DNA of 64,000 bases from assembly GCF_046127645.1 (NCBI RefSeq), contig NZ_CP175919.1; one strand, 5' to 3'. Origin of the DNA: Clostridium_F caseinilyticum (GTDB lineage: Bacteria; Bacillota; Clostridia; Clostridiales; Clostridiaceae). Made by a program: the position numbers and the translations under genes. Position 1 is the stretch's first letter. Each line of letters begins with the position of its first letter. This document shows positions 9,293-18,330 of this stretch, piece by piece. The notes under the pieces were generated by a model that saw nothing but the letters and a program-made list of their open reading frames with translations, ran no database searches and was not told the DNA's origin.

Positions 9293-9962
9293 ATACTCCA
9301 TAATTTTTCATTATATTTTTTACATAATTTCTTGTTTCACTTGGTAATTTATTTATATCAGAAACATTTTTTACGCCTCTCCATTGAAGAGTTCCAGGTC
9401 CTGCATTATATGCTGCTAAAGCCAATTCCTTCACATTTCCATGCATATCTAGCATCTTCTTTAAATATTTTGCTCCACCATCTATATTTTGCTCTATATC
9501 AAAGGGATTTGTAACTCCTACTTCTCTAGCTGTACCAGGCATAAGTTGCATTAAACCTTGAGCTCCAGCGTTTGATATACAGTTAGGATTAAAATCTGAT
9601 TCCTGTTTTATAACTGCCATTAAAAGTCCTTTGTCTATTCCATATTTTTTTGAAGCCTTTTCTACAGCACTATCTATAGTTAGATTACCTGTTTTAACTT
9701 CAGATTTTATACTATTTATTTCTCTTTTTGCATCTTCTAATTTTTGCCCTACACCATAATATTTATTCCCACTGTTAGTTGAACTATTAAAGGATAATAT
9801 ATTATTTAAATCACTATTATCTTTATTTTCCATAGCCTTTAATAAGCTATCTAACACTATTTGAAAGCTTGATGAATCTCCAAAGGACGACTTCATTATT
9901 TGTCCCATTAATTGCATTTGTAGCATTTGTTGTAATTTCATCTCACCACTATCTACTTTCAT
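9291..9962 (-). CDS. lytic transglycosylase (SLT domain)
   Basis: A 223-residue protein whose C-terminal ~115 residues form a soluble lytic transglycosylase domain that cleaves peptidoglycan between MurNAc and GlcNAc. Visible motifs are the catalytic glutamate in KQESDFNP, the GLMQLMPGTA motif, and ALAAYNAGPG. The N-terminal ~100 residues are methionine/glutamine-rich and helical, without an obvious signal peptide. Export could therefore depend on another route, or the protein may be partnered at the cell surface. The ATG at 9962 is used because GGTGGTG lies before it, whereas the upstream in-frame ATG (9986) has no ribosome site. Its neighbour upstream is the seven-repeat protein, about 57 bp away on the same strand, so the two may be co-transcribed. 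Confidence 0.9.
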   Translation of the reverse strand: MKVDSGEMKLQQMLQMQLMGQIMKSSFGDSSSFQIVLDSLLKAMENKDNSDLNNILSFNSSTNSGNKYYGVGQKLEDAKREINSIKSEVKTGNLTIDSAVEKASKKYGIDKGLLMAVIKQESDFNPNCISNAGAQGLMQLMPGTAREVGVTNPFDIEQNIDGGAKYLKKMLDMHGNVKELALAAYNAGPGTLQWRGVKNVSDINKLPSETRNYVKNIMKNYGV

Positions 9963-10019
9963 AAATTCACCACCAATTTTAAACATATATTTAAATTATC
10001 GTCTTATTTTCTACTTTAT

Positions 10020-12023
10020 TTATACTTTAAATTTAAATATATCATAATCTTCATAAGCACATTTTAAAAAGCTGCTTTTTGATAAAACCAATACTTCATA
10101 TTCTCCTTCATTAAAAGGCATAAAAGTATAATATTTCTTTCTACTATAATCTTGAACTAACTTCCATTCACCTTTATTCATAATATAAAATTGATAAAGA
10201 ACTGCATTTCCTCCTTCACTATCCACACTAAAAGTTACAGTCTCATTACATTTTATATCTGTTCTACTAGTTTTTATTTTTGTATTTGTTATAGGCAGCG
10301 CTTCTCTTACATAAAATTTAACTTCTTTTTTAGAATCATAAACTTCTTCACTTTCTTTATTCTTAGCTAATACTTCTATGGTATAAACTCCACTACATTT
10401 TGGTATATATTTAAAATCTTTATTTTCAATATAATCTGTTTCTTCTACTTTTTCATTATTGATTTTTAACATATATTTTATTAAATTATCCTTTGTATTT
10501 TGAATTATAACTTTTAATAATATATCGTCTCCTACTATGTAACTAGTTTTTATCGGACATATAACATAATCAATTATAGCCGGTATATAATTATGGCTAT
10601 TTATATAAGCTATATAGTGAGAATCATATTCCCTAGATGAGTATTTATGTTTTGCTAAAACTTCTAGTTCATATGTACCTGTTTCTTTTGGTATAAATTT
10701 AGCCCAATTGCAGGTACCAAAATCTATTTTTTCTTCCTCTTTACCATCTTTTTTTATAGAAAATGCATATCTTACATTATTTCCACCATTACTTATAGCT
10801 CTTATTTCTACTTCTTCTCCTTTTAAAACATGCTTTCCTTTATCTAATATTACTTTTTCAATTTTTATAGGTTCCTTAATATATTCTAAATTTATTGTGT
10901 ATTCTATAGAAGATTTATCATCAAATTCATTTTCACTAGAAACATCTTTTACCAAAGCTTCTATAGAATATTTACCTGGAATAGAAGGTGTCCATGTATA
11001 TATATTATTTCTTATATATCCAGAGTCTTCTGTGTGTTTACCTTCTATTTTAAATCTATATAAAAGTTCCTTGCCACCCTCTACATTTATTTTTAACTCT
11101 ATAGCAGTATCTGTCATTTGAGGTGAATTTAAATTAGTAGTAAATTTTCTTATAACTATGTCTCTATAAGCTTTAACTGTAAATTTCAACATAGCTCTAT
11201 CATCAAATTCATTTTGAGAATACATATCCTTTACTAAACATAGCAATTTATAATCACCACTATTTTTTTCTATGTAAGATACTACATTATTGCTAGAATA
11301 ATCTTGTATGCATTCTTGTTTCCCATTACTATCTATTTTTATAAATTTATATAATATATCTCTACCTTCTTCATAAACTGATTCTACCTTAAATACCAAG
11401 TCTTCATCGCATATTAATTCTTTAGTTAAACAATTAAAATCAACTATTTCTACATTATCTATAGAATTAACTTTAAATGCTACTTTAAAAGAATCATCGT
11501 AATCTTTAACAGATTTTAAATCTTTGCATTCAACCATAAGCTCTTGTATTCCTGGTTTCTTTACTACAAAAGATATACTGTTTTCTGTAGAATAATCCTT
11601 TATAAGTTTCCAATTTTCATCTTCTTTTAGCCAATATTTAAACATCAATGGAAATTTATTAGTTTCTACTACTGCTTCTATTCTTTCTCCCATATTAAGA
11701 GTATCTTTATTTAAATATACATTTCTTATATATTTTTCATCTACTTCTCCTATTATATAATCAAATTTACTAATAAAATCAAATGGTTTACAACTATCTT
11801 TTTTCTTAGCTTGTACCATTATTATATAATTGCCTTCTTCTTCAGGTACCCAATTTATAGTATCATTAAAACTAAAATCACTAACTGTATTCCATGTACC
11901 TTCTTTTCCTATTATAAATTTATATAAAATCTTTTTATTGTTTTCTATAAAAGCTTTAATTTTTATGCTAGATTTTTTTTGTTGAGGACTTTCCTTATCA
12001 AAAATAATATTTAACTCTTCCAT
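10020..12023 (-). CDS. seven-repeat triple-tyrosine-motif (Y_Y_Y) protein
   Basis: A 667-residue protein built of seven tandem beta-rich repeats of about 90 residues. Each carries a LYKF/YRF-type strand near its middle and a G-x-Y-x-(I/L)-x-V-x-(A/S)-K strand near its end, as in the triple-tyrosine (Y_Y_Y, PF07495-like) modules seen in sensor proteins. The linkers between repeats often contain a (K/E)xxYD(D/S) motif, for example VKDYDDS, NEFDDRA, NEFDDKS and REYDSHY. No signal peptide, membrane segment or catalytic domain is visible, so the whole protein is an array of putative ligand- or carbohydrate-binding modules in the cytoplasm or exported non-classically. The ATG at 12023 with a GAGAGGATGGT ribosome site is preferred to an in-frame ATG at 12062. 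It is followed by the lytic transglycosylase gene. Function is unknown; a cell-wall-related role is only suggested by that neighbour. Confidence 0.85.
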   Translation of the reverse strand: MEELNIIFDKESPQQKKSSIKIKAFIENNKKILYKFIIGKEGTWNTVSDFSFNDTINWVPEEEGNYIIMVQAKKKDSCKPFDFISKFDYIIGEVDEKYIRNVYLNKDTLNMGERIEAVVETNKFPLMFKYWLKEDENWKLIKDYSTENSISFVVKKPGIQELMVECKDLKSVKDYDDSFKVAFKVNSIDNVEIVDFNCLTKELICDEDLVFKVESVYEEGRDILYKFIKIDSNGKQECIQDYSSNNVVSYIEKNSGDYKLLCLVKDMYSQNEFDDRAMLKFTVKAYRDIVIRKFTTNLNSPQMTDTAIELKINVEGGKELLYRFKIEGKHTEDSGYIRNNIYTWTPSIPGKYSIEALVKDVSSENEFDDKSSIEYTINLEYIKEPIKIEKVILDKGKHVLKGEEVEIRAISNGGNNVRYAFSIKKDGKEEEKIDFGTCNWAKFIPKETGTYELEVLAKHKYSSREYDSHYIAYINSHNYIPAIIDYVICPIKTSYIVGDDILLKVIIQNTKDNLIKYMLKINNEKVEETDYIENKDFKYIPKCSGVYTIEVLAKNKESEEVYDSKKEVKFYVREALPITNTKIKTSRTDIKCNETVTFSVDSEGGNAVLYQFYIMNKGEWKLVQDYSRKKYYTFMPFNEGEYEVLVLSKSSFLKCAYEDYDIFKFKV

Positions 12024-12156
12024 TATTGCACCATCCTCTCTTAAAAACATTAACAAATACATTATACTATAATACCAAATTTTGTAATAGTATTTTATTC
12101 TATTTATATTATTATATCACCTTGGGAACACTTATTATAAGGAGGTTGATGTTTTT

Positions 12157-12318
12157 ATGAAAGATTTAGATAAATATGATGGAGATTATCCATATAAAAA
12201 GTCCTCTGTTTTTACTGGTAAGTCAGAAAAAGGATATCCTATAATAGAAAGATTAAATAATGGATTGATCTTTCCTGAAGGACCTCAAGAAGGATTAGAT
12301 TTTAAAGATATGAAATAA
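12157..12318 (+). CDS. conserved-looking 53-residue protein, unknown function
   Basis: A short plus-strand gene with a textbook ribosome site (AAGGAGGTTGATG, about nine bases before ATG) and its own terminator. The product begins MKDLDKYDGDYPYKKSSVFTG and ends EGPQEGLDFKDMK. It is acidic, soluble, rich in Y/D/K/G, and has no cysteine or membrane segment. I do not recognise it. Evidence that it is real: the ribosome site, a stop codon placed directly before the hairpin at 12323-12368, and codon choice like the neighbouring genes. It faces away from the seven-repeat protein gene and converges on the DUF188 gene. Confidence 0.7.
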   Translation: MKDLDKYDGDYPYKKSSVFTGKSEKGYPIIERLNNGLIFPEGPQEGLDFKDMK

Positions 12319-12322
12319 AAAT

Positions 12323-12368
12323 AAAAGAGTTATTAATGAAACCCTATTTTTTCATTACTAACTCTTTT
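12323..12368. terminator. bidirectional terminator between the 53-aa gene and the DUF188 gene
   Basis: An inverted repeat with outer arms AAAAGAGTTA and TAACTCTTTT plus an inner TTAATGAAA/TTTCATTA extension. It has A and T tails on both sides and lies between convergent genes, so it can stop transcription both ways. Confidence 0.8.
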
Positions 12369-12408
12369 AAGTAAAATTTAAAATTAATAATTTATTAAGA
12401 TATATTTT

Positions 12409-12843
12409 TTATTCAATTATTAATTTTGTAAGATTTTTCTTTAATCTAGCATTATCTTCTGAATTTCTTTTTTTATGATTGGAAGTATTTTTTATGCCTG
12501 CCCTTCTCATCTTTGAACTTATGTGTCTTTCAAATAACATTCTATCTATATTATTATTACTAAATATATACCCTTTAGGATTTATGGCTTTAGCTTTTTT
12601 CCCAAGAGCCATAGCAGCTACCCCAAAGTCTTGAGTTATTATTATATCATTTTCTTTAACTTCATTTATCAATACCATATCTACACTTTGGAATCCATGA
12701 TCTACATATCTAATAATGCTATAGCTACTATTTAAAACATGATTTATATCACAAAACATTATAACATCCAAATTATATTTTTTAGCTACTTGCTCTATTA
12801 TGTCTCTCCCTGGACAAGCATCTGCATCTACTAATATTCTCAT
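12409..12843 (-). CDS. YaiI/YqxD family protein (DUF188)
   Basis: A 144-residue protein of the UPF0178 / YaiI-YqxD family, PIN-like in fold and of undefined biochemical role. Family marks are the start MRILVDADACPGRDIIEQVAKKY, the SVDMVLINEVKENDIIITQDFGVA acidic motif and AKAINPKGYIFSNNNIDRML. The acidic residues D6, D8 and the ITQD aspartate resemble a metal-dependent nuclease site, but this is inference from the fold class. The gene starts about ten bases after the pgi stop codon on the same strand, so they are probably co-transcribed. Confidence 0.9.
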   Translation of the reverse strand: MRILVDADACPGRDIIEQVAKKYNLDVIMFCDINHVLNSSYSIIRYVDHGFQSVDMVLINEVKENDIIITQDFGVAAMALGKKAKAINPKGYIFSNNNIDRMLFERHISSKMRRAGIKNTSNHKKRNSEDNARLKKNLTKLIIE

Positions 12844-12852
12844 GAAATTATA

Positions 12853-14205
12853 CTACTTTAATCTTTCTTCTAATGTAGCTTTCATGTCTTCATAGCCTGG
12901 CTTACCTAAAAGAGCAAACATATTCTTTTTATATGCTTCTACTCCTGGTTGATCAAAAGGATTAACCCCTTGTAAATATCCACTAATTCCACAAGCTTTC
13001 TCAAAGAAATAAACTAATTGTCCAAAATAATAAGCTGAAAGTTCTGGAACGTTTAATACTATTGATGGAACCCCACCGTCATTATGAGCTAAAACAGTAC
13101 CTCTTAATGCTTGATGATTTACATAATCCATATCTTTATCTGATAAGAAATTAAGACCATCTAAATTTTCTTTGTCCTTTTCTATTATAATTGACTTTCT
13201 AGGATTTTCTACGCTTATAAAAGTTTCAAATATGTTTCTTACGCCTTCTTGTATATATTGTCCCATAGAATGCAAATCTGTTGAAAAATCTGCTGCTGCT
13301 GGGAATATTCCCTTTCCATCTTTACCTTCACTTTCTCCATATAATTGTTTCCACCATTCTCCAAAATAATGTAAGCATGGTTCAAAATTAACTAACATTT
13401 CTGTAGTTTTTCCTTTTCTATATAAAGCATTTCTTACTGCTACATATCTATAAACATGATTTTTTTCAATATCTTCTGAAGAATATTTTTCTCTAGCATC
13501 CGCTGCACCTTTCATCATTTCATCTATGTCTATTCCAGCTACAGCTATAGGTAATAATCCTACTGGAGTTAACACTGAAAATCTACCACCTACATCATCT
13601 GGAATTACAAAGGTTTCATATCCTTCTGAATCAGCCAAAGTTCTTAATGCTCCTTTAGCTGCATCTGTAGTAGCAAATATTCTTTCTTTAGCTCCTTCTT
13701 TTCCATACTTCTTTTCTAATAATTCTTTAAATATTCTAAAAGCTATAGCTGGTTCTGTAGTTGTACCTGATTTAGATATTACATTTACACATATATCTTT
13801 ATCTTTAACTAATTCTAATAGATCAGCCATATAAGTAGAGCTTATGTTATTTCCTGCAAAATATATTTGAGGAACTTTTCTTTGGGATTTATCTAAATTA
13901 TTATAAAATGTATTTGATATCATTTCTATAGCAGCCCTTGATCCTAAGTAAGATCCTCCTATACCTATAACGATAAATACGTCACAAGTATTTTTAATTG
14001 TTTCTGCTGCTTTTTTTATTCTTTCAAATTCTCCTTTATCATAATTTACAGGCAAATCCATCCAACCTAAAAACTTATTTCCTGGCCCTGTTTTTTTCTT
14101 AAGAATATTATCCATTTCTCTTATCATTGTTTCTAAATATTGTATTTCATGTTCCTCTACATAAGGTTTAGTTTTTGTTAAATCTAGATTTAAAGAATTT
14201 CCCAT
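12853..14205 (-). CDS. pgi: glucose-6-phosphate isomerase
   Basis: Interconverts glucose 6-phosphate and fructose 6-phosphate in glycolysis and gluconeogenesis. The 450-residue protein is of the compact bacterial Pgi type. It contains VIGIGGSYLGSRAAIEM, ISKSGTTTEPAIAFR, the DDVGGRFSVLTPVGLLP signature (about residue 195), and the C-terminal QGVNPFDQPGVEAYKKNMFALLG motif with the catalytic lysine. A TTG (14220) would add five residues. The ATG at 14205 has GGAGG eight bases upstream and is preferred. The DUF188 gene follows. Confidence 0.97.
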   Translation of the reverse strand: MGNSLNLDLTKTKPYVEEHEIQYLETMIREMDNILKKKTGPGNKFLGWMDLPVNYDKGEFERIKKAAETIKNTCDVFIVIGIGGSYLGSRAAIEMISNTFYNNLDKSQRKVPQIYFAGNNISSTYMADLLELVKDKDICVNVISKSGTTTEPAIAFRIFKELLEKKYGKEGAKERIFATTDAAKGALRTLADSEGYETFVIPDDVGGRFSVLTPVGLLPIAVAGIDIDEMMKGAADAREKYSSEDIEKNHVYRYVAVRNALYRKGKTTEMLVNFEPCLHYFGEWWKQLYGESEGKDGKGIFPAAADFSTDLHSMGQYIQEGVRNIFETFISVENPRKSIIIEKDKENLDGLNFLSDKDMDYVNHQALRGTVLAHNDGGVPSIVLNVPELSAYYFGQLVYFFEKACGISGYLQGVNPFDQPGVEAYKKNMFALLGKPGYEDMKATLEERLK

Positions 14206-14247
14206 ATTTAATACCTCCAATGTAATTATTTACATTTTAATATAAAA

Positions 14248-14271
14248 GGCTGTTGAAGTAATTCAACAGCC
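14248..14271 (-). terminator. terminator of the zinc-ribbon gene
   Basis: A perfect 10-bp stem (GGCTGTTGAA/TTCAACAGCC) with a 4-nt loop, flanked by A and T tracts, 18 bp past the zinc-ribbon stop codon and upstream of pgi. Confidence 0.8.
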
Positions 14272-14288
14272 ATTTTTTCATTATTCTA

Positions 14289-14459
14289 TTATCTTCTGAA
14301 TCCTCTATTGTTGTTTCTTTCTTGTTTTCTAGCTCTTCTACATTCTGCGCATCTTTGTGGTTCATTTTCGAATCCTTTTTCTTTGTAGAATTCTTGTTCT
14401 CCTTCAGTGAAAATGAATTCCTTTCCACAATCTTTACATGTTAGCGTCTTATCTGCCAT
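14289..14459 (-). CDS. mini zinc-ribbon protein
   Basis: A 56-residue protein with two CxxC knuckles: CKDCGKEF at residues 8-15 and CAECRRAR at 37-44. Between them lies FTEGEQEFYKEKGFENEPQR, and the tail is arginine/asparagine-rich (RKQERNNNRGFRR). This is the pattern of the short probable zinc-ribbon proteins (zf-trcl type) found widely in clostridia, usually thought to bind nucleic acid. Its ribosome site is AAAGGAGG upstream of the ATG at 14459, and a clean terminator follows. A longer overlapping open frame (14237-14428) in another phase is not the gene. Confidence 0.85.
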   Translation of the reverse strand: MADKTLTCKDCGKEFIFTEGEQEFYKEKGFENEPQRCAECRRARKQERNNNRGFRR

Positions 14460-14763
14460 TGTATGATATCCTCCTTTATTTGGGATTTATAACCAGTGAA
14501 AAGAACATACTTCCCAAATTAGAGGGGATATATTTCTTTATGTTACCAGTTTAAATCTCATATGATTTTATTATTTTAATATATTATAACAAAATATTAA
14601 TGCCTAATCAAGAGAAAGCACCTCTATTTCATTATATTTTATTCCATGGATTTAATGCTTAATAACACCATATTATCAAGCATTATATACTCATTATTAA
14701 ATTCGTGAAAACTATCAATTAATATATTTTATATAATATATATAATTTTAGTTGAAATCTATG

Positions 14764-15411
14764 TTATCCTATAATTTTTTCAGATAAAGGTTGTAGTATT
14801 TTACTTATAACATCAAATAAAGATACTTTCATCTCTTCTATAGAATAAGGTTCATCCAATATTATAGAACTGTAACAGACAGTTCCTGTTAATTCTATAA
14901 TCATAAATAATCTTTTTTCAAATTCTTTTTCATCTATTTGCTGTTTTGCTATTATGTTTTTAAATATATCTCTTATATCCGTAATTTCCTTTGTTTGACT
15001 AGAATTTAATAAAGCCTTTCTAAATATACCCCAAGATAAATTCTTATGTATAAGTTTTAATAGTCTTTTATTATTTTTAAGATATTCTATTATATAATCT
15101 GTAAAACAAAGAACTGATTCTATAAATTCTCTTTTATTCTCATTCATAGTATATTTCAAAGCTTCCTTAATTATACTTAAACTTTTCTTTATTATTATCT
15201 TATCAATAATATCATACTTGTTTTTAAAATATAAATAGAAGGTTCCCTTAGCTACCCCTGCTTTTTTCACTATATCATCTATAGAAGTCTCATTTATACC
15301 CTTTATTATAAAAAGTTCATAAGCAGATTCATATAATTTCTTTTCCTTTAATAATTTTTTTTCTAGAAACTTGCCACCTGAAGTGGATTTTATTTTAGAT
15401 TTTAGAACCAT
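14764..15411 (-). CDS. TetR/AcrR-family transcriptional regulator
   Basis: A 215-residue repressor-type protein. The N-terminal helix-turn-helix spans about residues 22-66 and contains AYELFIIKGINETSIDDIVKKAGVAKGTFYLYFKNKYDI, a classic TetR recognition region. The C-terminal ~140 residues are an all-helical ligand/dimer domain with no family resemblance I can name. The start ATG follows TAGGAGGAC. No efflux pump sits next to it. The nearest genes are the zinc-ribbon protein and, across 676 bp, the 2-hydroxyacid dehydrogenase, so its target is not evident. Confidence 0.9.
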   Translation of the reverse strand: MVLKSKIKSTSGGKFLEKKLLKEKKLYESAYELFIIKGINETSIDDIVKKAGVAKGTFYLYFKNKYDIIDKIIIKKSLSIIKEALKYTMNENKREFIESVLCFTDYIIEYLKNNKRLLKLIHKNLSWGIFRKALLNSSQTKEITDIRDIFKNIIAKQQIDEKEFEKRLFMIIELTGTVCYSSIILDEPYSIEEMKVSLFDVISKILQPLSEKIIG

Positions 15412-16087
15412 TCTAAGTCCTCCTAACTCATTATTGACTTAAAGTCATTTTTCTCCTAATTTAATTATATAACTTTTTCTAATAGTATCAATAGATTTTT
15501 ATATTTTCACATAAATTTGTAAAGTCCAATTTTATTGTATGTAAATTGCATAATAAATAATTATATATTAATAAGTTTATAAAAATCAATATTCTTATAA
15601 TTCAAAGATAAGTTAATACATAAAAATATTATTTCAGATTCATATCTACCTTACTTCCTTATTTATCTTTTTAAACTACAAACGAAATTATACTAACTTT
15701 AATTTTAGCATATTATACAAACTAGTTGTAATGCATATGATTTAAAGATTCGTACAACTATTTATGGATTATTTAACATTAAATACATTTATTTACTTTA
15801 ATGGATATATTTTTAACAAGTGATAATATTATTTTCAATTTTAGAAGAGTAATATTATCTAGGTTCTATTCATATCTATAAGTACTATAATAGTTAAATT
15901 TCTAAAATCAATTAACTTATTCTTAATTTTATCTATGTTCTACAAAATAATACACTAATATTTTTAAGTATTGACTGATATATAAAGTTATTACACTATC
16001 ATACAATCCTTATTTATGTCTTTTATCATAATTTTTTTTAAACTTATATGTTAAAAATATATCTAAAATATAAAGGGGGATATTATT
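15412..16087. other. 676-bp intergenic region between divergent tetR and dehydrogenase genes
   Basis: Very AT-rich with no open frame worth calling. It contains an 8-bp inverted repeat, TAGTTGTA (15723-15730) and TACAACTA (15753-15760), spaced 22 bp, which could be an operator. There is also a TTGACT (15971-15976) that could be a -35 for the plus-strand dehydrogenase, with only weak -10 candidates. AAAGGGGG at about 16073 is the ribosome site of that gene. Confidence 0.4.
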
Positions 16088-17092
16088 ATGAAAATAATTA
16101 TGTACAGCGTGCGTCAGCACGAAAAACCAGCTATTAAAAAATGGTTAGCAGGAAATCCTAATGTTGAAATTAATCTATGTACTGAAGCTCTTTCTGAGGA
16201 TACTGTCTGTAAATCAAAGGGATATGACGGCATCGCAATTCAACAAACAAATAGTATAGGCGGCGAAACTGTTTATTCTACACTTAAAAAATATGGAATT
16301 AAACAAATAGCTTCAAGAACTGCTGGAGTAGATATGATTGATTTAAACATGGCTTCAGATAACAATATTCTCGTTACTAATGTTCCTGCTTATTCTCCAA
16401 ATGCCATTGCAGAGCTTGCTGTAACTCATACAATGAATTTGCTAAGAAACATTAAAACTATCAATAAAAGAATAGCTTTTGGTGATTATCGCTGGTCAGC
16501 AGATCTAATAGCTAAAGAAGTAAGATCTATAACAGTTGGTGTAGTAGGTACTGGCAAAATAGGAAGAACTTCAGCCAAGCTTTTTAAAGGATTAGGTGCA
16601 AAAGTTATAGGTTATGATGCTTATCCAGATAAAAAATTAGAAGATGAAAATATACTTACTTATAAAAATTCATTAGAAGATCTTTTAAAAGAATCTGATG
16701 TTGTAACTTTACACACACCTCTTATAGAAAGTACTAAACACATGATAAATAAAAATAACTTAAAATATATGAAACCAGATGCTTTTATAGTAAACACTGG
16801 TCGCGGTGGAATTATCAAAACTGAAGATCTTATTGAAGCCTTAGAAGAAAATAAAATAGCTGGAGCTGCACTTGATACATTTGAAAATGAAGGATTATTT
16901 TTAAATAAAGTAATTAATCCAACAAAAATCCCTGATCCTCAGCTTGACAAGTTATTAAAAATGGATCAAGTCTTAATAACTCATCATGTTGGTTTCTTCA
17001 CCACTACTGCTGTTCAGAATATGGTAGATACTAGCTTGAATAGTGTTGTAGAAGTTTTAAAAACTAATGATAGTATAAACAAAGTAAATTAA
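16088..17092 (+). CDS. D-2-hydroxyacid dehydrogenase (D-lactate dehydrogenase-like)
   Basis: A 334-residue NAD-dependent enzyme reducing a 2-oxoacid (pyruvate or an aromatic 2-oxoacid) to the D-2-hydroxyacid. The catalytic-domain N-terminus comes first, then the Rossmann motif VGVVGTGKIGRTSAKLF (about residue 148). The catalytic arginine is in VNTGRGGII, the glutamate in LDTFENEG and the histidine in ITHHVGFFT, so the active site is intact. It is divergent from the fld cluster and resembles FldH in length and organisation, so it may be a second aromatic 2-oxoacid reductase or a plain D-lactate dehydrogenase. Three of its eight arginine codons are CGT/CGC, which is unusual for this AT-rich DNA. 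A small hairpin (CGTGC/GCACG, 16108-16121) lies in codons 7-12. Confidence 0.88.
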   Translation: MKIIMYSVRQHEKPAIKKWLAGNPNVEINLCTEALSEDTVCKSKGYDGIAIQQTNSIGGETVYSTLKKYGIKQIASRTAGVDMIDLNMASDNNILVTNVPAYSPNAIAELAVTHTMNLLRNIKTINKRIAFGDYRWSADLIAKEVRSITVGVVGTGKIGRTSAKLFKGLGAKVIGYDAYPDKKLEDENILTYKNSLEDLLKESDVVTLHTPLIESTKHMINKNNLKYMKPDAFIVNTGRGGIIKTEDLIEALEENKIAGAALDTFENEGLFLNKVINPTKIPDPQLDKLLKMDQVLITHHVGFFTTTAVQNMVDTSLNSVVEVLKTNDSINKVN

Positions 17093-17113
17093 AAATTATC
17101 TTTTTAAAAAATG

Positions 17114-17161
17114 AAAGCGTTTTCAACGTTTACTAGTATCATAGCAAACAGAAAACGCTTT
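17114..17161 (+). terminator. terminator of the plus-strand dehydrogenase gene
   Basis: A perfect 11-bp stem (AAAGCGTTTTC / GAAAACGCTTT) with a 26-nt loop, followed by TTTTT, 22 bp after the stop codon. Confidence 0.8.
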
Positions 17162-17283
17162 TTATTACCATTTTCAATTTTATGAGTTTCTAAAATTAGA
17201 AAATGGGATTTAAATATATTTACTATACAGTATTTTTACAAATTCATTTCTAATAATTTTTTCTATACTAAAAACATTTAAAA

Positions 17284-18279
17284 TTACTTACATACTCTTT
17301 GATTCTTACAAGTTCCTTTTAGTTCAAATTCTTGCAAATTCATAAGAGTAATTTCTACCATATTAGATACAGCTTCATCTGTATAGAATCCTAAATGAGG
17401 TGTAATAACTACATTTGGGAAGCTCTTAAGTCTTGCTAATGTATCATCTTTCATAATTTCATTCATTTTATTGTTATGGAAAACACCTTGTTCGTATTCA
17501 TAAGAATCTAAAGCTGCTCCAGCTATTTTACCAGATTTTAATCCCTCTATTAAAGCTTCACCATCGATTAATGCTCCACGTGCTGCATTTATTATGAATA
17601 CACCATCCTTCATCTTAGAAATGCTTTCTTTTCCTATCATATGATAATTGTCATCTGTTAAAGGTGTATGCAATGTTATTATATCTGCTTCCTTAATCAC
17701 TTCGTCTAAAGATTTATATTCAATATATTCTTTAGCTTTTTCATTTTCTATAATATCATAACCTATCATTTTTTTCATACCAAAGCCTGAGAAACCTTCA
17801 ATTACCTTTAACCCTATTCTTCCAGTTCCTATAACTCCTAAAGTTAGATTTCTTAATTCTACTCCTATTAATCCACCTAGTGCAAAATTGTTAAGTTCTA
17901 CTCTTTTTAATGCAAAAGGAATTTTTCTTGTTAGGGATAACGCAAGTCCTACAGTAAACTCTGAAACTGAGTTAGGAGAATAAGCTGGAACGTTAGCTAC
18001 ATTTATACCAAATTCTTTTGCAGCATCAAAGTCTATATTGTTTACTCCAGCAGTTCTTGTTGCTAAATATTTTATACCACAATCCTTAATTTTTTCTAAA
18101 GCTTCTCTGTTACAAGTATCATTTCCTAAAATTGAAATACCATCATATCCTTTAGCCAAATGAGCTACCTTTGGTCCAAAAGAATCTGGTATTAAATCAA
18201 CAGTATGTCCATATTGGTCAGAAAACTTTTTGAATGAATCAATTTCATCAGGTCTTACACAATAAGCTAAAATTTTCAT
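17284..18279 (-). CDS. fldH: aromatic 2-oxoacid reductase (phenyllactate dehydrogenase)
   Basis: Reduces phenylpyruvate, and probably indolepyruvate and hydroxyphenylpyruvate, to the (R)-aryllactate with NADH, the first step of the reductive branch. The 331-residue protein belongs to the D-2-hydroxyacid dehydrogenases. It has the Rossmann motif TLGVIGTGRIGLKVIEGF, the catalytic Arg in INAARGALID, the Glu in LDSYEYEQG and the His in ITPHLGFYTD. The functional name rests on its place beside the fldAIBC-acdA-etfBA block, as established for C. sporogenes; the sequence alone only gives the family. It has its own leader with a candidate promoter at 18327-18355 and a GGGGGG-type ribosome site before ATG at 18279. 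Confidence 0.9.
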   Translation of the reverse strand: MKILAYCVRPDEIDSFKKFSDQYGHTVDLIPDSFGPKVAHLAKGYDGISILGNDTCNREALEKIKDCGIKYLATRTAGVNNIDFDAAKEFGINVANVPAYSPNSVSEFTVGLALSLTRKIPFALKRVELNNFALGGLIGVELRNLTLGVIGTGRIGLKVIEGFSGFGMKKMIGYDIIENEKAKEYIEYKSLDEVIKEADIITLHTPLTDDNYHMIGKESISKMKDGVFIINAARGALIDGEALIEGLKSGKIAGAALDSYEYEQGVFHNNKMNEIMKDDTLARLKSFPNVVITPHLGFYTDEAVSNMVEITLMNLQEFELKGTCKNQRVCK

Positions 18280-18330
18280 ATTTTATACCCCCCATTTGTG
18301 TTTTTTCATAATTTTCTATCAAATTCAGCC

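Noticed and set aside
14237..14428. 63-codon minus-strand frame overlapping the zinc-ribbon gene
   Set aside because: The phase at 14289-14459 gives a recognisable two-CxxC zinc ribbon with a ribosome site; this frame is its out-of-phase shadow.
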